A stretch of DNA of 64,000 nucleotides from Bryobacterales bacterium. Its GTDB lineage: Bacteria > Acidobacteriota > Terriglobia > Bryobacterales > Bryobacteraceae. Made by a program: the position numbers and the translations under genes. Of this stretch, positions 15,258 to 24,295 are shown in pieces. Where the stretch lies: positions 62,001 through 126,000 of the forward strand of contig JADLBD010000144.1 in the NCBI GenBank assembly GCA_020847975.1. Direction: 5' to 3'. Under the pieces are notes generated by a model, which made no database searches, was not told the DNA's origin, and saw nothing but the letters and a program-made list of their open reading frames with translations. Positions within the stretch are counted from its first letter, which is position 1; every line of letters starts with the position of its first letter.

Positions 15258-16289
15258 ATGCGAAGGATCGTGGTGCGCGCCACCAACTGGGTGGGCGACG
15301 CGGTGATGAGCCTGCCGGCGCTGCGGGCGATTCGCGAGCGGTTTCCCCAGGCGCACATCGTGGTGCTGGCGCTCGGCTGGGTAGCGGATCTCTATGGGCG
15401 CGAGAGCTTCGCCAACGAAGTGATCCCCTACACGGCGCAGCGGGGCGCGAAGGATTGGGGAGGGAAGTGGCGGCTGGCGGCGGAACTGCGGGAGCGGGAT
15501 TTCGACGGCGCCATCCTGCTGCAGAACGCCTTCGAAGCCGCGCTGGTGGCGTTTCTGGCGGGGATTCCGGTTCGCATCGGGTATGCCAGGGACGGGCGCA
15601 CTCCCCTGCTCACGCATGCGATCCCCGTTCCGAAGAAGGGCGAGCTTCCGCGGCATGAGAGCTTCTACTACCTGGAACTGCTGCGGCGCGCCGGGCTGGC
15701 GGGCCCGCTCCCGGAAGAGGCGTTGATCCGGTTGGAGGGCTCCTCAACGGCGCGCGAGGCGGGAAGGGCCCGGTTCGCGCAACGCGGCGTAACGGGACCG
15801 GTGATCGGCGTCAGCCCCGGGGCCGCTTACGGAACCGCGAAGCGCTGGCTGCCGGAGCGGTTTGCCGAAGCGGCGGCCATGGTGGCGAGCGAGCGGGGGG
15901 CATCGGTGGCGCTGTTCGGTTCGAGCGGAGAGCGCGCGCTGTGCGAAGTGGTGGCGGGGGCTGTGCAAACATTCGGAGCAGCCTGCCGGAACTTCGCCGG
16001 TGAGACGGCGCTGGGCGAGTTCATCGAGATGGCGGCGGCCTGCGAGGCGATGCTGACGAACGATTCCGGAGCGATGCACATTGCCTCCGCGCTGGGCATC
16101 CCCACCGTGGCCGTGTTCGGCGCGACGGATCATGTGGGGACGGGGCCCACGGGTCCGCTGGCGCGCGTGGTGCGGGAAGAGGTGGAATGCAGCCCGTGCC
16201 TGTTGCGGGAATGCCCCATTGACCACCGATGCATGACGCGCGTGAGCGCCGAGCGGGTAGCGCGGACGGCGCTCGAATTGTTGAGATAG
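15258..16289 (+). CDS. GT9 heptosyltransferase (WaaF-like)
   Basis: A 343-residue ADP-heptose:LPS heptosyltransferase-like protein. The N-terminal MRRIVVRATNWVGDAVMSLPA is the acceptor-side signature of heptosyltransferase II. SPGAAYGTAKRW and TNDSGAMHIASALGIPTVAVFG form the nucleotide-sugar side, and CSPCLLRECPIDHRCM is the late Cys motif of the WaaF group. ATG 15258 is preferred over TTG 15237 because it begins the conserved segment. First gene of an operon with the HldC-like ORF, a second GT9 and an ICMT-like gene. Adds heptose to the lipid A core if the family role holds. Confidence 0.85.
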   Translation: MRRIVVRATNWVGDAVMSLPALRAIRERFPQAHIVVLALGWVADLYGRESFANEVIPYTAQRGAKDWGGKWRLAAELRERDFDGAILLQNAFEAALVAFLAGIPVRIGYARDGRTPLLTHAIPVPKKGELPRHESFYYLELLRRAGLAGPLPEEALIRLEGSSTAREAGRARFAQRGVTGPVIGVSPGAAYGTAKRWLPERFAEAAAMVASERGASVALFGSSGERALCEVVAGAVQTFGAACRNFAGETALGEFIEMAAACEAMLTNDSGAMHIASALGIPTVAVFGATDHVGTGPTGPLARVVREEVECSPCLLRECPIDHRCMTRVSAERVARTALELLR

Positions 16290-16312
16290 AAGGTTGAGGT
16301 GGACGGATTTTC

Positions 16313-16654
16313 GTGGACAGCAGAAACAAGATCATGAGTTGGCGGCAGGCCAAAGAGACCGGCGCGCGCGTGGTGACGGGGTATTTTGATCCGATGATCC
16401 CCGCGCAGGTGGAGCGCCTGCGGCGCATCGCGGGAGACGGGAGGCTGGTTGTGTTGTTGAAGACGCCGGAGGATGCCTACCTCGACGTGCGGGCGCGCGC
16501 GGAACTGGCGGCATCGTTAGCCTTCGTAATCGCGGTGGTGGTGGAGGACGCCGCGGGCGGCGATGTGGAAGTAGTGCCGGCGCATGAAGAAGAGGCGCGG
16601 CTGCGGGAGCAGTTCCTCTCGCTGGTGCGCGACAAAGCAGCGGTAAAGGCATAG
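16313..16654 (+). CDS. degenerate HldC/RfaE2-like nucleotidyltransferase-fold protein
   Basis: A 113-residue ORF from GTG 16313 (ATG at 16334 also fits). VVTGYFDPMIPAQVERL lines up with the start of heptose-1-phosphate adenylyltransferases (xTNGxFDxLHAGHVxxL), and the following GRLVVLL and RARAELAASLAFVIAVVVED match the strand and 'aleaVD-V' segment of that fold. The catalytic HxGH is replaced by IPAQ, and the protein is about 50 residues shorter than a full HldC. By context, between two heptosyltransferase genes, it is a remnant or a non-catalytic homologue. The relation is judged by eye and needs a profile search. Confidence 0.5.
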   Translation: MDSRNKIMSWRQAKETGARVVTGYFDPMIPAQVERLRRIAGDGRLVVLLKTPEDAYLDVRARAELAASLAFVIAVVVEDAAGGDVEVVPAHEEEARLREQFLSLVRDKAAVKA

Positions 16655-16656
16655 AA

Positions 16657-17616
16657 ATGGGGGAGCGCATCCTGGCGGTGCGGCTGGGCGCGATGGGCGA
16701 CGTGATTCACGCGCTGCCGGCGGTGGCGAGTCTCAAATCGAGTTTCGCGGGATCGCGGGTGGCGTGGGTAGTGGAGCCGCGATGGGCCGTGCTGCTCGCG
16801 GGAAATCCGTACGTGGACGAAATTGTGGAGCTGAACCGCCGCAAGTGGAGCAGCGTGCGGGCGGCGTGGCGCCGGTTGCGGGCGATGGGGATCGATTGGG
16901 CTGTGGACTTTCAGGGGCTGATCAAATCGGCGCTGGTGGCGAAGGCATCCCGGGCGCGGCGGATCTGCGGCTACGATCGCGCGGGTGTGCGGGAAGGCGC
17001 GGCGGTCTGGTTCTACACGGAGGCGCACCCTGTGGAGGCGAAGCACGTGGTGGACCGGCACCTCGAGTTGGCGGCGCGCTGCGGCGCGGCCGTGCGCGAG
17101 AACGTGTTTCCGCTGCCCGAAGGAACGATGGAGGGCGATCTGCCCGAAGGGGAGTTCGTGCTGGCGTCACCCTTTGCGGGATGGCCTTCAAAAGAGTGGC
17201 CGCTCGAGCGCTATGGCGAACTGGCGCGGATTCTGCGGCGGCGGTGCGGGATGCCGCTGGTGTTGAACGGACATCCGGCGGTGGAGGCGGCGCTGCGGAA
17301 TGTGGGCGATGCAGTGCCGCATGTTTCCTCCATCAGCGGATTGATCGGCGCGACGCGGCGGGCCTGCGCGGTGGTGGGCGTCGACAGCGGTCCGCTGCAT
17401 CTGGCCGCGGCGCTGGGCAAGCCCGGGGTGGCGATTTACGGGCCCACCGATCCCCAGCGCAACGGTCCGTATGGCGGGACCATCCGGGTGTTGCGTGCGC
17501 GCGATGCGGTCACCAGCTACAAGCGGAGAGAAGAGACGGACGCGAGCCTGAGGGCGATCACGCCGGAGGCGGTGGCGGCGGAGTTGGAGCAAAGCCTGAG
17601 CGGGAGACGGGCCTAG
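16657..17616 (+). CDS. GT9 heptosyltransferase (WaaC-like)
   Basis: A 319-residue GT9 enzyme: MGERILAVRLGAMGDVIHAL at the N-terminus, KEWPLERYGELA in the centre, and GVDSGPLHLAAALGKPGVAI with YGPTDPQRNGPYG at the donor site, closest in style to heptosyltransferase I. It starts two bases after the HldC-like ORF and ends two bases before the next gene, so all four genes are very probably one transcript. With the WaaF-like gene it suggests a core oligosaccharide with at least two heptose-type residues. Confidence 0.85.
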   Translation: MGERILAVRLGAMGDVIHALPAVASLKSSFAGSRVAWVVEPRWAVLLAGNPYVDEIVELNRRKWSSVRAAWRRLRAMGIDWAVDFQGLIKSALVAKASRARRICGYDRAGVREGAAVWFYTEAHPVEAKHVVDRHLELAARCGAAVRENVFPLPEGTMEGDLPEGEFVLASPFAGWPSKEWPLERYGELARILRRRCGMPLVLNGHPAVEAALRNVGDAVPHVSSISGLIGATRRACAVVGVDSGPLHLAAALGKPGVAIYGPTDPQRNGPYGGTIRVLRARDAVTSYKRREETDASLRAITPEAVAAELEQSLSGRRA

Positions 17617-17618
17617 CC

Positions 17619-18164
17619 ATGCCGTTTCCGAAGCCTTATGCCGACGCGGTGCAGCGCTTCCGTGTGCCTGGCGGATTCGCGCTGCTGGCGGCGTTCTTTC
17701 TGCTGTCACAGCCCACGGTGGAGTCCATCCTCTACGGATTGCCCGTGAGTCTGATTGGGGTGTGGATCCGCGCCTGGGCAGCGGGGCATCTGGCCAAGAA
17801 CGAGGACCTGGCGATGAGCGGACCCTACGCGCATGTGCGGAATCCGCTCTATCTGGGATCGCTGTTCCTGGCGGGCGGCGTGGTGATCGGCTCGCGCAGT
17901 TGGTGGCTGGCGCTGGTTTTCACAGCGGCGTTCGTGTTCATCTACCTGCCCGTGATTCAGTTGGAAGAAGAACATCTGCGGAAGCTGTTTCCCGCATATG
18001 CAAGCTATGCCGGGCGAGTGCCCTCGCTCCGGCCTCGCGTGAGCGGCAGCGCCGGCGGGCGCGGATTCCGCTGGGAACTGTACCGGCGCAACAAGGAATG
18101 GAAAGCCGTGGCCGGGTACCTGTTCGCGCTGGCCTGGCTGCTGTTTCGCGCGACTCGCTACTGA
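17619..18164 (+). CDS. isoprenylcysteine carboxyl methyltransferase-like membrane protein
   Basis: A 181-residue protein with several membrane spans. The hallmark is GPYAHVRNPLYLG followed by LEEEHLRKLFPAYASYAGRV, the SAM-binding region of the ICMT/phospholipid-methyltransferase family. ATG 17619 is two bases beyond the GT9 stop. In bacteria the methyl acceptor is usually unknown; the operon context suggests an isoprenoid- or lipid-linked envelope substrate. The 3' end overlaps the convergent M1 peptidase gene by 7 bases. Confidence 0.8.
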   Translation: MPFPKPYADAVQRFRVPGGFALLAAFFLLSQPTVESILYGLPVSLIGVWIRAWAAGHLAKNEDLAMSGPYAHVRNPLYLGSLFLAGGVVIGSRSWWLALVFTAAFVFIYLPVIQLEEEHLRKLFPAYASYAGRVPSLRPRVSGSAGGRGFRWELYRRNKEWKAVAGYLFALAWLLFRATRY

Positions 18165-20053
18165 GCCGCGGCTTTGTGCAGGATGCCGTCGATGGTGGCC
18201 GCGGCGATGGGGTGGTAGCCGGGACGCGCCTTCGCGTAGATGGCCTCGGCGCGGGCTTTGCCTTCGGGCGTCCTGGCGAGTTCCTCATAGAGCGGCTTGA
18301 GGAATTTCCGCCGTCCCACCGTGGTGAGGAAGCGTTCGAGTTCCGGATAGGCGGGCGTGTAACTATTGCGGACCGTCATCATCAGCCACTCGAAGAGAAT
18401 TTCGGAGTTGCCTGATTTCGAGAATGCGAAGGCGCGGTCGAGTTGCGCCATCTTCGCGGCGCCCACCGCGGCCGGGAATGCGCGCAGGAAATGCTGCCAC
18501 TGCTGTGTGCACCATTCCCTGGTCCGCGCTTTGGTCTCCGGCGCGTCCCTGGTTTTCCAGATGGCGGCCACTTCGTCAACGGGGACAAACGCGTCCGAAG
18601 TGATGCGGGGCGCGCCGGCCGGAATGCCGGGTTTGGTGAGCCACTCCTCGACAGGCACCTTGGCCGCGGCGGCGGAATCTTTCCTCAGCAGGTTGTCGCG
18701 GAGAAATGCCTGGAAGACTTGGGTGGTGATGCTTTCGAAGCGGAAGTTGCGGAAATAGGCGAGCAGCCACGCGTCGAAGCGCTCGCGTCCGAAGGCTTGT
18801 TCGAGGGCGGTGAGGAAGAGGGCGCCTTTTTCATATGGAACGAGCGTGGCCCCATCGTCGGGATCGCGGCCGGTGAGATCGATGTGCAGGATCTGGTCGC
18901 GTTCCGGGAGCCTCGCCATCTCGCGCTCGAGTTCCTGCCGCCCGAGGACGGCCTCCATGCGGGCGCGCGCTTCGCCGTAGACCACCTCCTGAATGCGGCG
19001 TTCCACGTAGGTGGTGAAGCCTTCGTTGAGCCAGAAATCGCTCCAGGTTTCGTTGGTGACCAGATTGCCGGACCAGGAGTGGGCCAGTTCGTGCGCGATG
19101 AGGCTGACCAGACTCTTGTCGCCGGCGATGACGGTGGGCGTGGCGAAGGTGAGCAGCGGGTTCTCCATGCCCCCGAAGGGGAACGACGGCGGGAGGACGA
19201 GGATATCGTAGCGCAGCCATTCATATGGCCCGTAGATCTTTTCCGCGGCCTGGATCATGCGCTCCGTATCCACGAATTCCGCCGCGGCCTTGTCGACGAC
19301 GGAGGGTTCGGACCACACCCCGCTGCGGCTGCTGAGATAGCGGAACTCGACATCGCCCACGGCGAGCGCGATGAGGTATGAGGGAATCGCCTGCGGCATG
19401 CGGAAGGTGTAGTCGCCGGTGGGAGCCTGCCTGGGGTCAGCAAGGCGGAAATCGGCGCGCGCGCTCATGAGCGCGATGAGGTCTTTCGGCGTGCGGATGC
19501 GGGCGCGGTAGGTCATGCGGACGCCGGGGGAGTCCTGAAGGGGAATCCAGGAGCGGGCATGGATCGCCTGCGACTGCGTGAACAGATAAGGGTGCTGCTT
19601 GCCGGCGGTCTGTTCCGGCGTGAGCCATTGCAGAGCGGTGGCTGTAGGGCTGGTGGCGTAGTGGATGCGGACGAAGCTGGCGTCGTCATCCGCCTGGATG
19701 GTGAGAGGCGCGCCGAGGATCGGGTCCCTGGCGCCGAGGGTAAATTCGACGGGCTTGTAGGGGCCATCGGACTTTTCGGCAGTCTCGATCTTTTCGATCT
19801 TCAGATCGCGCGTGTCGAGCACGAGCGGCACTCCGTTTTCCCTGCGGACGAGCGTGAGCGTGGCCGCGCCGTCGAGAATCTTGCGGTCGAAATGAACCGT
19901 GAGATCGAGGTCAAGGTGCTTGACACGGACCTGGCCGGGGTTCGAATAGGAGTGCCGGTCGATGGACATTCGGGGCTTGCCTCCTCCGCAGGACAGGCAC
20001 AGCAGCAGGGTTGCGGCTGTGCCTGTGGCGCGGACGTTTCTGAAAATGGACAC
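18158..20053 (-). CDS. M1-family zinc aminopeptidase, probable lipoprotein
   Basis: A 631-residue M1 peptidase of the leukotriene-A4-hydrolase/aminopeptidase B type. GGMEN is at 294-298, the zinc motif HELAH at 321-325 with the third ligand Glu344 in WLNEGFTT, and a C-terminal helical domain follows. The N-terminal hydrophobic run ends in LSC (Cys22), which suggests lipid anchoring, although the residue at -3 is not the ideal Leu. GTG start. It lies three bases after ilvD on the same strand, so the two are probably co-transcribed despite unrelated roles. Confidence 0.88.
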   Translation of the reverse strand: MSIFRNVRATGTAATLLLCLSCGGGKPRMSIDRHSYSNPGQVRVKHLDLDLTVHFDRKILDGAATLTLVRRENGVPLVLDTRDLKIEKIETAEKSDGPYKPVEFTLGARDPILGAPLTIQADDDASFVRIHYATSPTATALQWLTPEQTAGKQHPYLFTQSQAIHARSWIPLQDSPGVRMTYRARIRTPKDLIALMSARADFRLADPRQAPTGDYTFRMPQAIPSYLIALAVGDVEFRYLSSRSGVWSEPSVVDKAAAEFVDTERMIQAAEKIYGPYEWLRYDILVLPPSFPFGGMENPLLTFATPTVIAGDKSLVSLIAHELAHSWSGNLVTNETWSDFWLNEGFTTYVERRIQEVVYGEARARMEAVLGRQELEREMARLPERDQILHIDLTGRDPDDGATLVPYEKGALFLTALEQAFGRERFDAWLLAYFRNFRFESITTQVFQAFLRDNLLRKDSAAAAKVPVEEWLTKPGIPAGAPRITSDAFVPVDEVAAIWKTRDAPETKARTREWCTQQWQHFLRAFPAAVGAAKMAQLDRAFAFSKSGNSEILFEWLMMTVRNSYTPAYPELERFLTTVGRRKFLKPLYEELARTPEGKARAEAIYAKARPGYHPIAAATIDGILHKAAAQ

Positions 20054-20056
20054 GGA

Positions 20057-21739
20057 CTACTCTTCGTCGGTGACGCAGCCCATGCTGGCGTTTTTGACTA
20101 AGCGGATGTACTTGGCGAGGGTGCCGCGCGTGGCCTTGTAGGGCGGCATGGTCCACGCGGCGCGGCGGGCGGCGAGTTCGGCATCGGAGATGCCGGCCGC
20201 GAGGATATTCTTCTCCGCGTCGATGGTGATCGTGTCGCCGTTCCGCACGAGAGCGATAGGCCCGCCCACCTGCGCTTCGGGCGTGACGTGTCCGACGATG
20301 AAGCCGTGCGAGCCGCCGGAGAAGCGGCCGTCGGTAAGAAGCGCCACATCCTTGCCGAGGCCCGCGCCCATGATGGCCGAAGTGGGCGTGAGCATTTCGG
20401 GCATTCCCGGACCGCCTTTCGGACCTTCGTAGCGGATGATGATGACGTCGCCCTTGGAGATTTCCTTGCGTTCGAGCGAGTGCAGCATGTCCTCTTCGGA
20501 ATCGTAGACCTTTGCGGGTCCGGTGAAGACGAGGCCTTCCTTGCCGGTGATCTTGGCGACGGCTCCTTCCGGGGCGAGGTTGCCGCGCAGGATCTGGATG
20601 TGGCTGGTGGCCTTGATGGGGTTCGACAGCGGGCGGATCACCTCCTGGCCCGGCTTGAGTCCAGGAAGGTCCTTGACGTTTTCCGCGAGCGTCTTTCCGG
20701 TGACCGTCATGCAGCTTCCGTCGAGGAGCCCGGCGTCGAGCAGCATCTTGATGACAGCGGGAATGCCGCCGATATCGTGGATGTCCTCCATGACGTATTT
20801 GCCGCTGGGCTTCAAGTCGGCAAGGAACGGCGTGCGGTCGCTCACTTTCTGAAAATCGTCGAGAGTGAGGGGGACGTTGACGGAGCGGGCGATGGCGATC
20901 AGGTGGAGGACGGCGTTGGTGGAGCCGCCGAGGATGGTGGTGAGCACCATGGCGTTTTCGAACGCTTCGCGGGTGAGGATGTCGCGGGGCTTGAGGTCGA
21001 GTTCGAGCAGCGTGCGGATGGCGAGCCCGGCGCGGTAGCATTCCTCGAGCTTGCCGGGGTCTTCGGCGGGCGTGGATGAGCTATAGGGCAGCGTGAGTCC
21101 CAACACCTCAATGGCGGAGGCCATGGTGTTGGCCGTGTACATGCCGCCGCAGGCGCCCGCGCCGGGACAGGCGTGGCGCACGATGTCGCTGCGCTGCTCT
21201 TCGTTGATATTTCCCGAGAGGAATTCGCCATAACTTTGGAAGGCGGAGACGATGTCGAGCTTGTTGTGATCCGTGCAGCCGGGCTTGATGGTGCCGCCGT
21301 AGATCATCAGCGCGGGACGGTTCAGGCGGCCCATGGCGATAATGCAGCCGGGCATGTTCTTGTCGCAGCCGGGGATCGAGATGTTGGCGTCATACCACTG
21401 GCCGCCCATGATGGTCTCGATGGAATCGGCGATGAGGTCGCGGGATTGGAGGGAGAAGCTCATGCCCTCGGTGCCCATGGAAATGCCGTCGCTGACGCCG
21501 ATGGTGTTGAAGCGCATGCCGACGAGCCCGGCGGCGGTGACGCCCTCGCGTGCCTTTTCGGCGAGATGGAGCAGATGCATGTTGCAGGGGTTGCCTTCGA
21601 ACCACACACTGGCGATGCCCACCTGGGGTTTGTTCATGTCCTCTTCGGTGAGACCGGTGGCGTATAGCATCGCCTGCGATGCGCCTTGCGACTTGGGTTG
21701 GGTGATCCGGGAGCTGTACTTATTGAGCGGTTGAGCCAT
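20057..21739 (-). CDS. ilvD: dihydroxy-acid dehydratase
   Basis: A 560-residue IlvD, full length. It converts 2,3-dihydroxy-isovalerate and its homologue to the 2-oxo acids in valine and isoleucine synthesis. Fe-S cluster cysteines are visible at 52 (GNPCN), 125 (PGCDKNMPG) and 197 ([16 protein letters not shown]). ATG start. No other ilv genes are nearby, so the pathway is scattered. The 85-base gap upstream holds a C-rich run and a short GC hairpin (21804-21825) without a T-run. Confidence 0.95.
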   Translation of the reverse strand: MAQPLNKYSSRITQPKSQGASQAMLYATGLTEEDMNKPQVGIASVWFEGNPCNMHLLHLAEKAREGVTAAGLVGMRFNTIGVSDGISMGTEGMSFSLQSRDLIADSIETIMGGQWYDANISIPGCDKNMPGCIIAMGRLNRPALMIYGGTIKPGCTDHNKLDIVSAFQSYGEFLSGNINEEQRSDIVRHACPGAGACGGMYTANTMASAIEVLGLTLPYSSSTPAEDPGKLEECYRAGLAIRTLLELDLKPRDILTREAFENAMVLTTILGGSTNAVLHLIAIARSVNVPLTLDDFQKVSDRTPFLADLKPSGKYVMEDIHDIGGIPAVIKMLLDAGLLDGSCMTVTGKTLAENVKDLPGLKPGQEVIRPLSNPIKATSHIQILRGNLAPEGAVAKITGKEGLVFTGPAKVYDSEEDMLHSLERKEISKGDVIIIRYEGPKGGPGMPEMLTPTSAIMGAGLGKDVALLTDGRFSGGSHGFIVGHVTPEAQVGGPIALVRNGDTITIDAEKNILAAGISDAELAARRAAWTMPPYKATRGTLAKYIRLVKNASMGCVTDEE

Positions 21740-21824
21740 ACCTTACCATGTTGTCGCTTCGAGGGCTTTGAACACAAGCGCACCCCCCCGGCCGCCACTC
21801 TCCGCGCAGGACAGCGGATCTGCG

Positions 21825-22193
21825 CTATGTATGTTTCCTTGCGACAGGTTTACGGGCCTTGCCGGATAGTTCAGCTTTTCCCTCTTCGGTGATACCCGAC
21901 AGGACGACCGGGGCACGATCCGGAAACTTGGCGATCAGGGACAGGCTGCCCCCCATGGCTTCGATGGTCTTGCGCAAAGTGGAGAGCAGCAGGTCACTGC
22001 GTTTCTCCAGCCGGGAGACGCTGTCCTGTGTGATGCCGAGGGCTTTAGCCATTCGGACTTGGGTCAGCTTCCGCGCGAGGCGCAGTTCACGCAGGGTCAT
22101 TTCCTCGGCAATCAGTTCAGCGGTTCGTGCTTCGATCCTCTTGCGCCTTTCCCGGGGCAGACCCTTTATCTTTTCCTTCAAGGTGATTGGCAT
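21825..22193 (-). CDS. XRE-type antitoxin (HigA-like)
   Basis: A 122-residue protein with a Cro/C1 helix-turn-helix (LRLARKLTQVRMAKALGITQDSV-type segment, continuing to SRLEKR) in its middle and a C-terminal partner-binding part. Its ATG follows AGGAGG, which overlaps the end of the toxin gene (2-base gap), so the antitoxin has a strong ribosome site while the toxin has none. This matches a HigBA-order module in which the toxin is first and the antitoxin is made in excess. Confidence 0.8.
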   Translation of the reverse strand: MPITLKEKIKGLPRERRKRIEARTAELIAEEMTLRELRLARKLTQVRMAKALGITQDSVSRLEKRSDLLLSTLRKTIEAMGGSLSLIAKFPDRAPVVLSGITEEGKAELSGKARKPVARKHT

Positions 22194-22195
22194 AA

Positions 22196-22552
22196 TTACC
22201 TCCTGGTTCTGATACGCCGCAGATGGTCCTCGAGTCTCTGGTCAGCTTTACGAATGAGTTGACGATAGAAACCCTTTTCGCTGCCTCCCGACTTATCGCC
22301 GGCTACCAGTAAAACCGCCCTTCGCCTGGGGTCGAAGGCGAAAGCGATGCGCCAAACTCCGCCCGCGGCTTCGAAGCGCAGCTCCTTCATGTTGGTATAG
22401 CTGGAGCCTTTGAGCCTATCGACGCGAGGCCGGTCGAGCTGCGGACCGAATTGTTCGAGCAACCCGGCATGGGCAAGGATGGCATCCTGAACCTTTTCGG
22501 GCAGGGCTTCGAATTCGAGGTCGAAGCTTCGATGAAATTCAACCTCCCACAT
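22196..22552 (-). CDS. HigB/RelE-type toxin (Gp49-like)
   Basis: A 118-residue protein of the phage Gp49/HigB group in the RelE superfamily: FDLEFEALPEKVQDAI, VDRLKGSSYTNMKELRF, then WRIAFAFDPRRRAVLLVAGDK and a basic C-terminal helix. Expected activity is ribosome-dependent mRNA cleavage. It is the first gene of the pair and lacks a recognisable ribosome site; the promoter at 22564-22592 would leave a leader of only a few bases. Confidence 0.8.
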   Translation of the reverse strand: MWEVEFHRSFDLEFEALPEKVQDAILAHAGLLEQFGPQLDRPRVDRLKGSSYTNMKELRFEAAGGVWRIAFAFDPRRRAVLLVAGDKSGGSEKGFYRQLIRKADQRLEDHLRRIRTRR

Positions 22553-22563
22553 CGCTCGCTTTA

Positions 22564-22592
22564 ATTATGGCTCACAATCCATATGATGTAAA
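22564..22592 (-). promoter_or_regulatory. sigma70-like promoter of the HigBA-type pair
   Basis: Read on the minus strand: -35 TTTACA (22592-22587), spacer of 17 bases, -10 CATAAT (22569-22564); five of six matches in each box. The spacer contains ATCATATGGAT, a near palindrome around CATATG, a plausible operator for the HTH antitoxin. The predicted transcript start is about five bases from the toxin ATG. Confidence 0.5.
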
Positions 22593-22641
22593 GGACATAA
22601 ATCTGAGAAAGTGCCGGCCCTGGCTTGGTGTCAGGTTCGCT

Positions 22642-23592
22642 TCACCGCAGCGGGACCGCGTGCTGCTTCACGTAGTCCTCCACGCGATTGGTGAACGGCC
22701 CGCCGATATAGTGGAACACCTCGGCGTATTCCACGCCATATTGCTTGCCGAATTCGCGGTTCCTCGCGAGGACGAATTCGCGGATGTAGTTGCGGTCCGC
22801 GGTGGTGTCGTCGTCGCCGAGCAGGGGAAGCTTGCGGCCCTGGCGGGCGAGCTCGGCGCGGAGTTTCGAGCCGTGGTGTCCGCCCGGACCTTTGGCGACG
22901 TTGCAGAGGTTGGCGTCGATTTTCTTATCCACCGTGCCGCTGATATCGACGACGCGGGTGATGGTGGGGTGGCGGGCGTAGTAATACTTCTCCCTGACGG
23001 CGCGCGCCGGGAAGCCGGCGGCGATCTGTTCGGGGTAATCGTGAACGCGGCCGGCCATCCAGCAGGCGGCTTCGACGCAATGGCCGAGCACGTAGTGGTC
23101 GGGATTTTCTTCGTCGTGCGCCCAGGGGTCGTAGCAGAAGACCGTGTCCACCTTGAGATAGCGGAAAAGAAAGATGAGGCGGCAGATCAACTCATTGCGC
23201 GAGATGTCGCTCATGCGGTGGTTGTTGTAGTTGAGCGCGAAATCGCGTTCGAGGCCGAGCACGCGGGCCTGTTTCGACACCTCGGCTTCGTTGCGCAGCA
23301 CGTTCTCGCCGATGGTGCCGGGTTCCCCAACGTCGTCCCCCATGTCGTCATTGGTGGCGCGGATCATGTAACCCGTGTAGCCTTCCCGGATGAGCTTGGC
23401 GACGGCGCCTCCGCACAGCAGGGCGACGTCGTCGGAATGGGGTTGAATGGCGGCGAGGACCTTGCCTTTGTGAGGAGCGCCGGATTGCGCGCGCTCGAGG
23501 AAAGGGGAAGAGGATTGCTGCGCGGACGCCGGCTCGAGAGCCGTGACGGCGAGTCCCGCGATCATGCTGGTGAAGAATTCACGCCTTTGCAT
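22642..23592 (-). CDS. exported PIG-L (LmbE)-family deacetylase
   Basis: A 316-residue protein. ATG 23592 is chosen because it opens a twin-arginine-like signal (MQRREFFTSMIAGLAVTA); the frame extends 12 codons further up without purpose. The zinc motif is PHSDDVALLCGG, with DPWAHDEENPDHYVLGH supplying the later His ligands. The family deacetylates N-acetylglucosamine-type sugars on lipids or small thiols. It is the last gene of a minus-strand run of exported proteins. C-terminal KLRAELARQG suggests the GlcNAc-binding subgroup, but the substrate is open. Confidence 0.85.
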   Translation of the reverse strand: MQRREFFTSMIAGLAVTALEPASAQQSSSPFLERAQSGAPHKGKVLAAIQPHSDDVALLCGGAVAKLIREGYTGYMIRATNDDMGDDVGEPGTIGENVLRNEAEVSKQARVLGLERDFALNYNNHRMSDISRNELICRLIFLFRYLKVDTVFCYDPWAHDEENPDHYVLGHCVEAACWMAGRVHDYPEQIAAGFPARAVREKYYYARHPTITRVVDISGTVDKKIDANLCNVAKGPGGHHGSKLRAELARQGRKLPLLGDDDTTADRNYIREFVLARNREFGKQYGVEYAEVFHYIGGPFTNRVEDYVKQHAVPLR

Positions 23593-23649
23593 GAATGAAA
23601 TGGTAGTTGGGCGAGCCGGCAGGGGCAAGTGGATAGGGCGGAGAATCGT

Positions 23650-24285
23650 CTACGGCAATTCGCGAATGCGGACGCTGCGGAACTCGACCCGCGCCGTGTG
23701 GCCGAGAAAGCCGATGTGCCCCTTGGGCCGGGCGAGGCCGGGATGATGGGCTAGGATCCGCGGGTCTTTGATGGCATCGAGGTCCGCGGTCACCACGCGG
23801 TGGCCGTTGAGGACGACGAGAATACGGCGGCGGCCGGCCGTGATTTCGATGGTGTTCCACTCCCCGGCAGGTTTGAGGAAACCCTGCTTCGCTGCGACAA
23901 CCTCATAGATGGAGCCCGTGTACTTGGCCGGGGCGCGGGCATGGTCGTAGAGCGGAGAGGAATCGTCGCGGAGTTGGATCTCCATTCCGGTTTGCGAGAT
24001 ACGGCCATCGAGGGGCGCCCTGATGCCGATGCCGTTGTTGGCGCCGGGAGCCATGCGAAATTCGAGCCTCAGAATGAAATTGGCGAACTCGCGTTGCGTG
24101 AAGAGATTCCCTCCGCCGCCGTCGGGGCAGACGATCATTCCGCTTTCCACCAGGTAGCCGGGGCCTTTCCTGCCGGCGAGGGTCCATCCATCAAGGTTGT
24201 GGCCGTTGAAGAGCGTGGCATAGCCGGCTTCCGCGGCAAAGGGGGCTGGTGGCATCGCCATCGCCAGGAAGGTCCGCCTGCGCAT
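23650..24285 (-). CDS. exported DUF1080 protein (second copy)
   Basis: A 211-residue protein with a short Tat/Sec signal (MRRRTFLAMAMPPAPFAAE) and one DUF1080 domain: LFNGHNLDGWTLAGRKG, NNGIGIRAPLDG, GMEIQLRDD, EWNTIEI. It differs clearly from the copy at 10047-10685. It lies ten bases after the propeller/PHP gene and 57 before PIG-L, all on the minus strand, so it probably works on the same extracellular carbohydrate. Confidence 0.85.
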   Translation of the reverse strand: MRRRTFLAMAMPPAPFAAEAGYATLFNGHNLDGWTLAGRKGPGYLVESGMIVCPDGGGGNLFTQREFANFILRLEFRMAPGANNGIGIRAPLDGRISQTGMEIQLRDDSSPLYDHARAPAKYTGSIYEVVAAKQGFLKPAGEWNTIEITAGRRRILVVLNGHRVVTADLDAIKDPRILAHHPGLARPKGHIGFLGHTARVEFRSVRIRELP

Positions 24286-24295
24286 AGTGGATGCG

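Noticed and set aside
21804-21825. GCGCAG/CTGCGC hairpin between ilvD and the HigA-like gene as a terminator
   Set aside because: No T-run on either strand and the stem is only six pairs; its last base is also part of the antitoxin stop codon.
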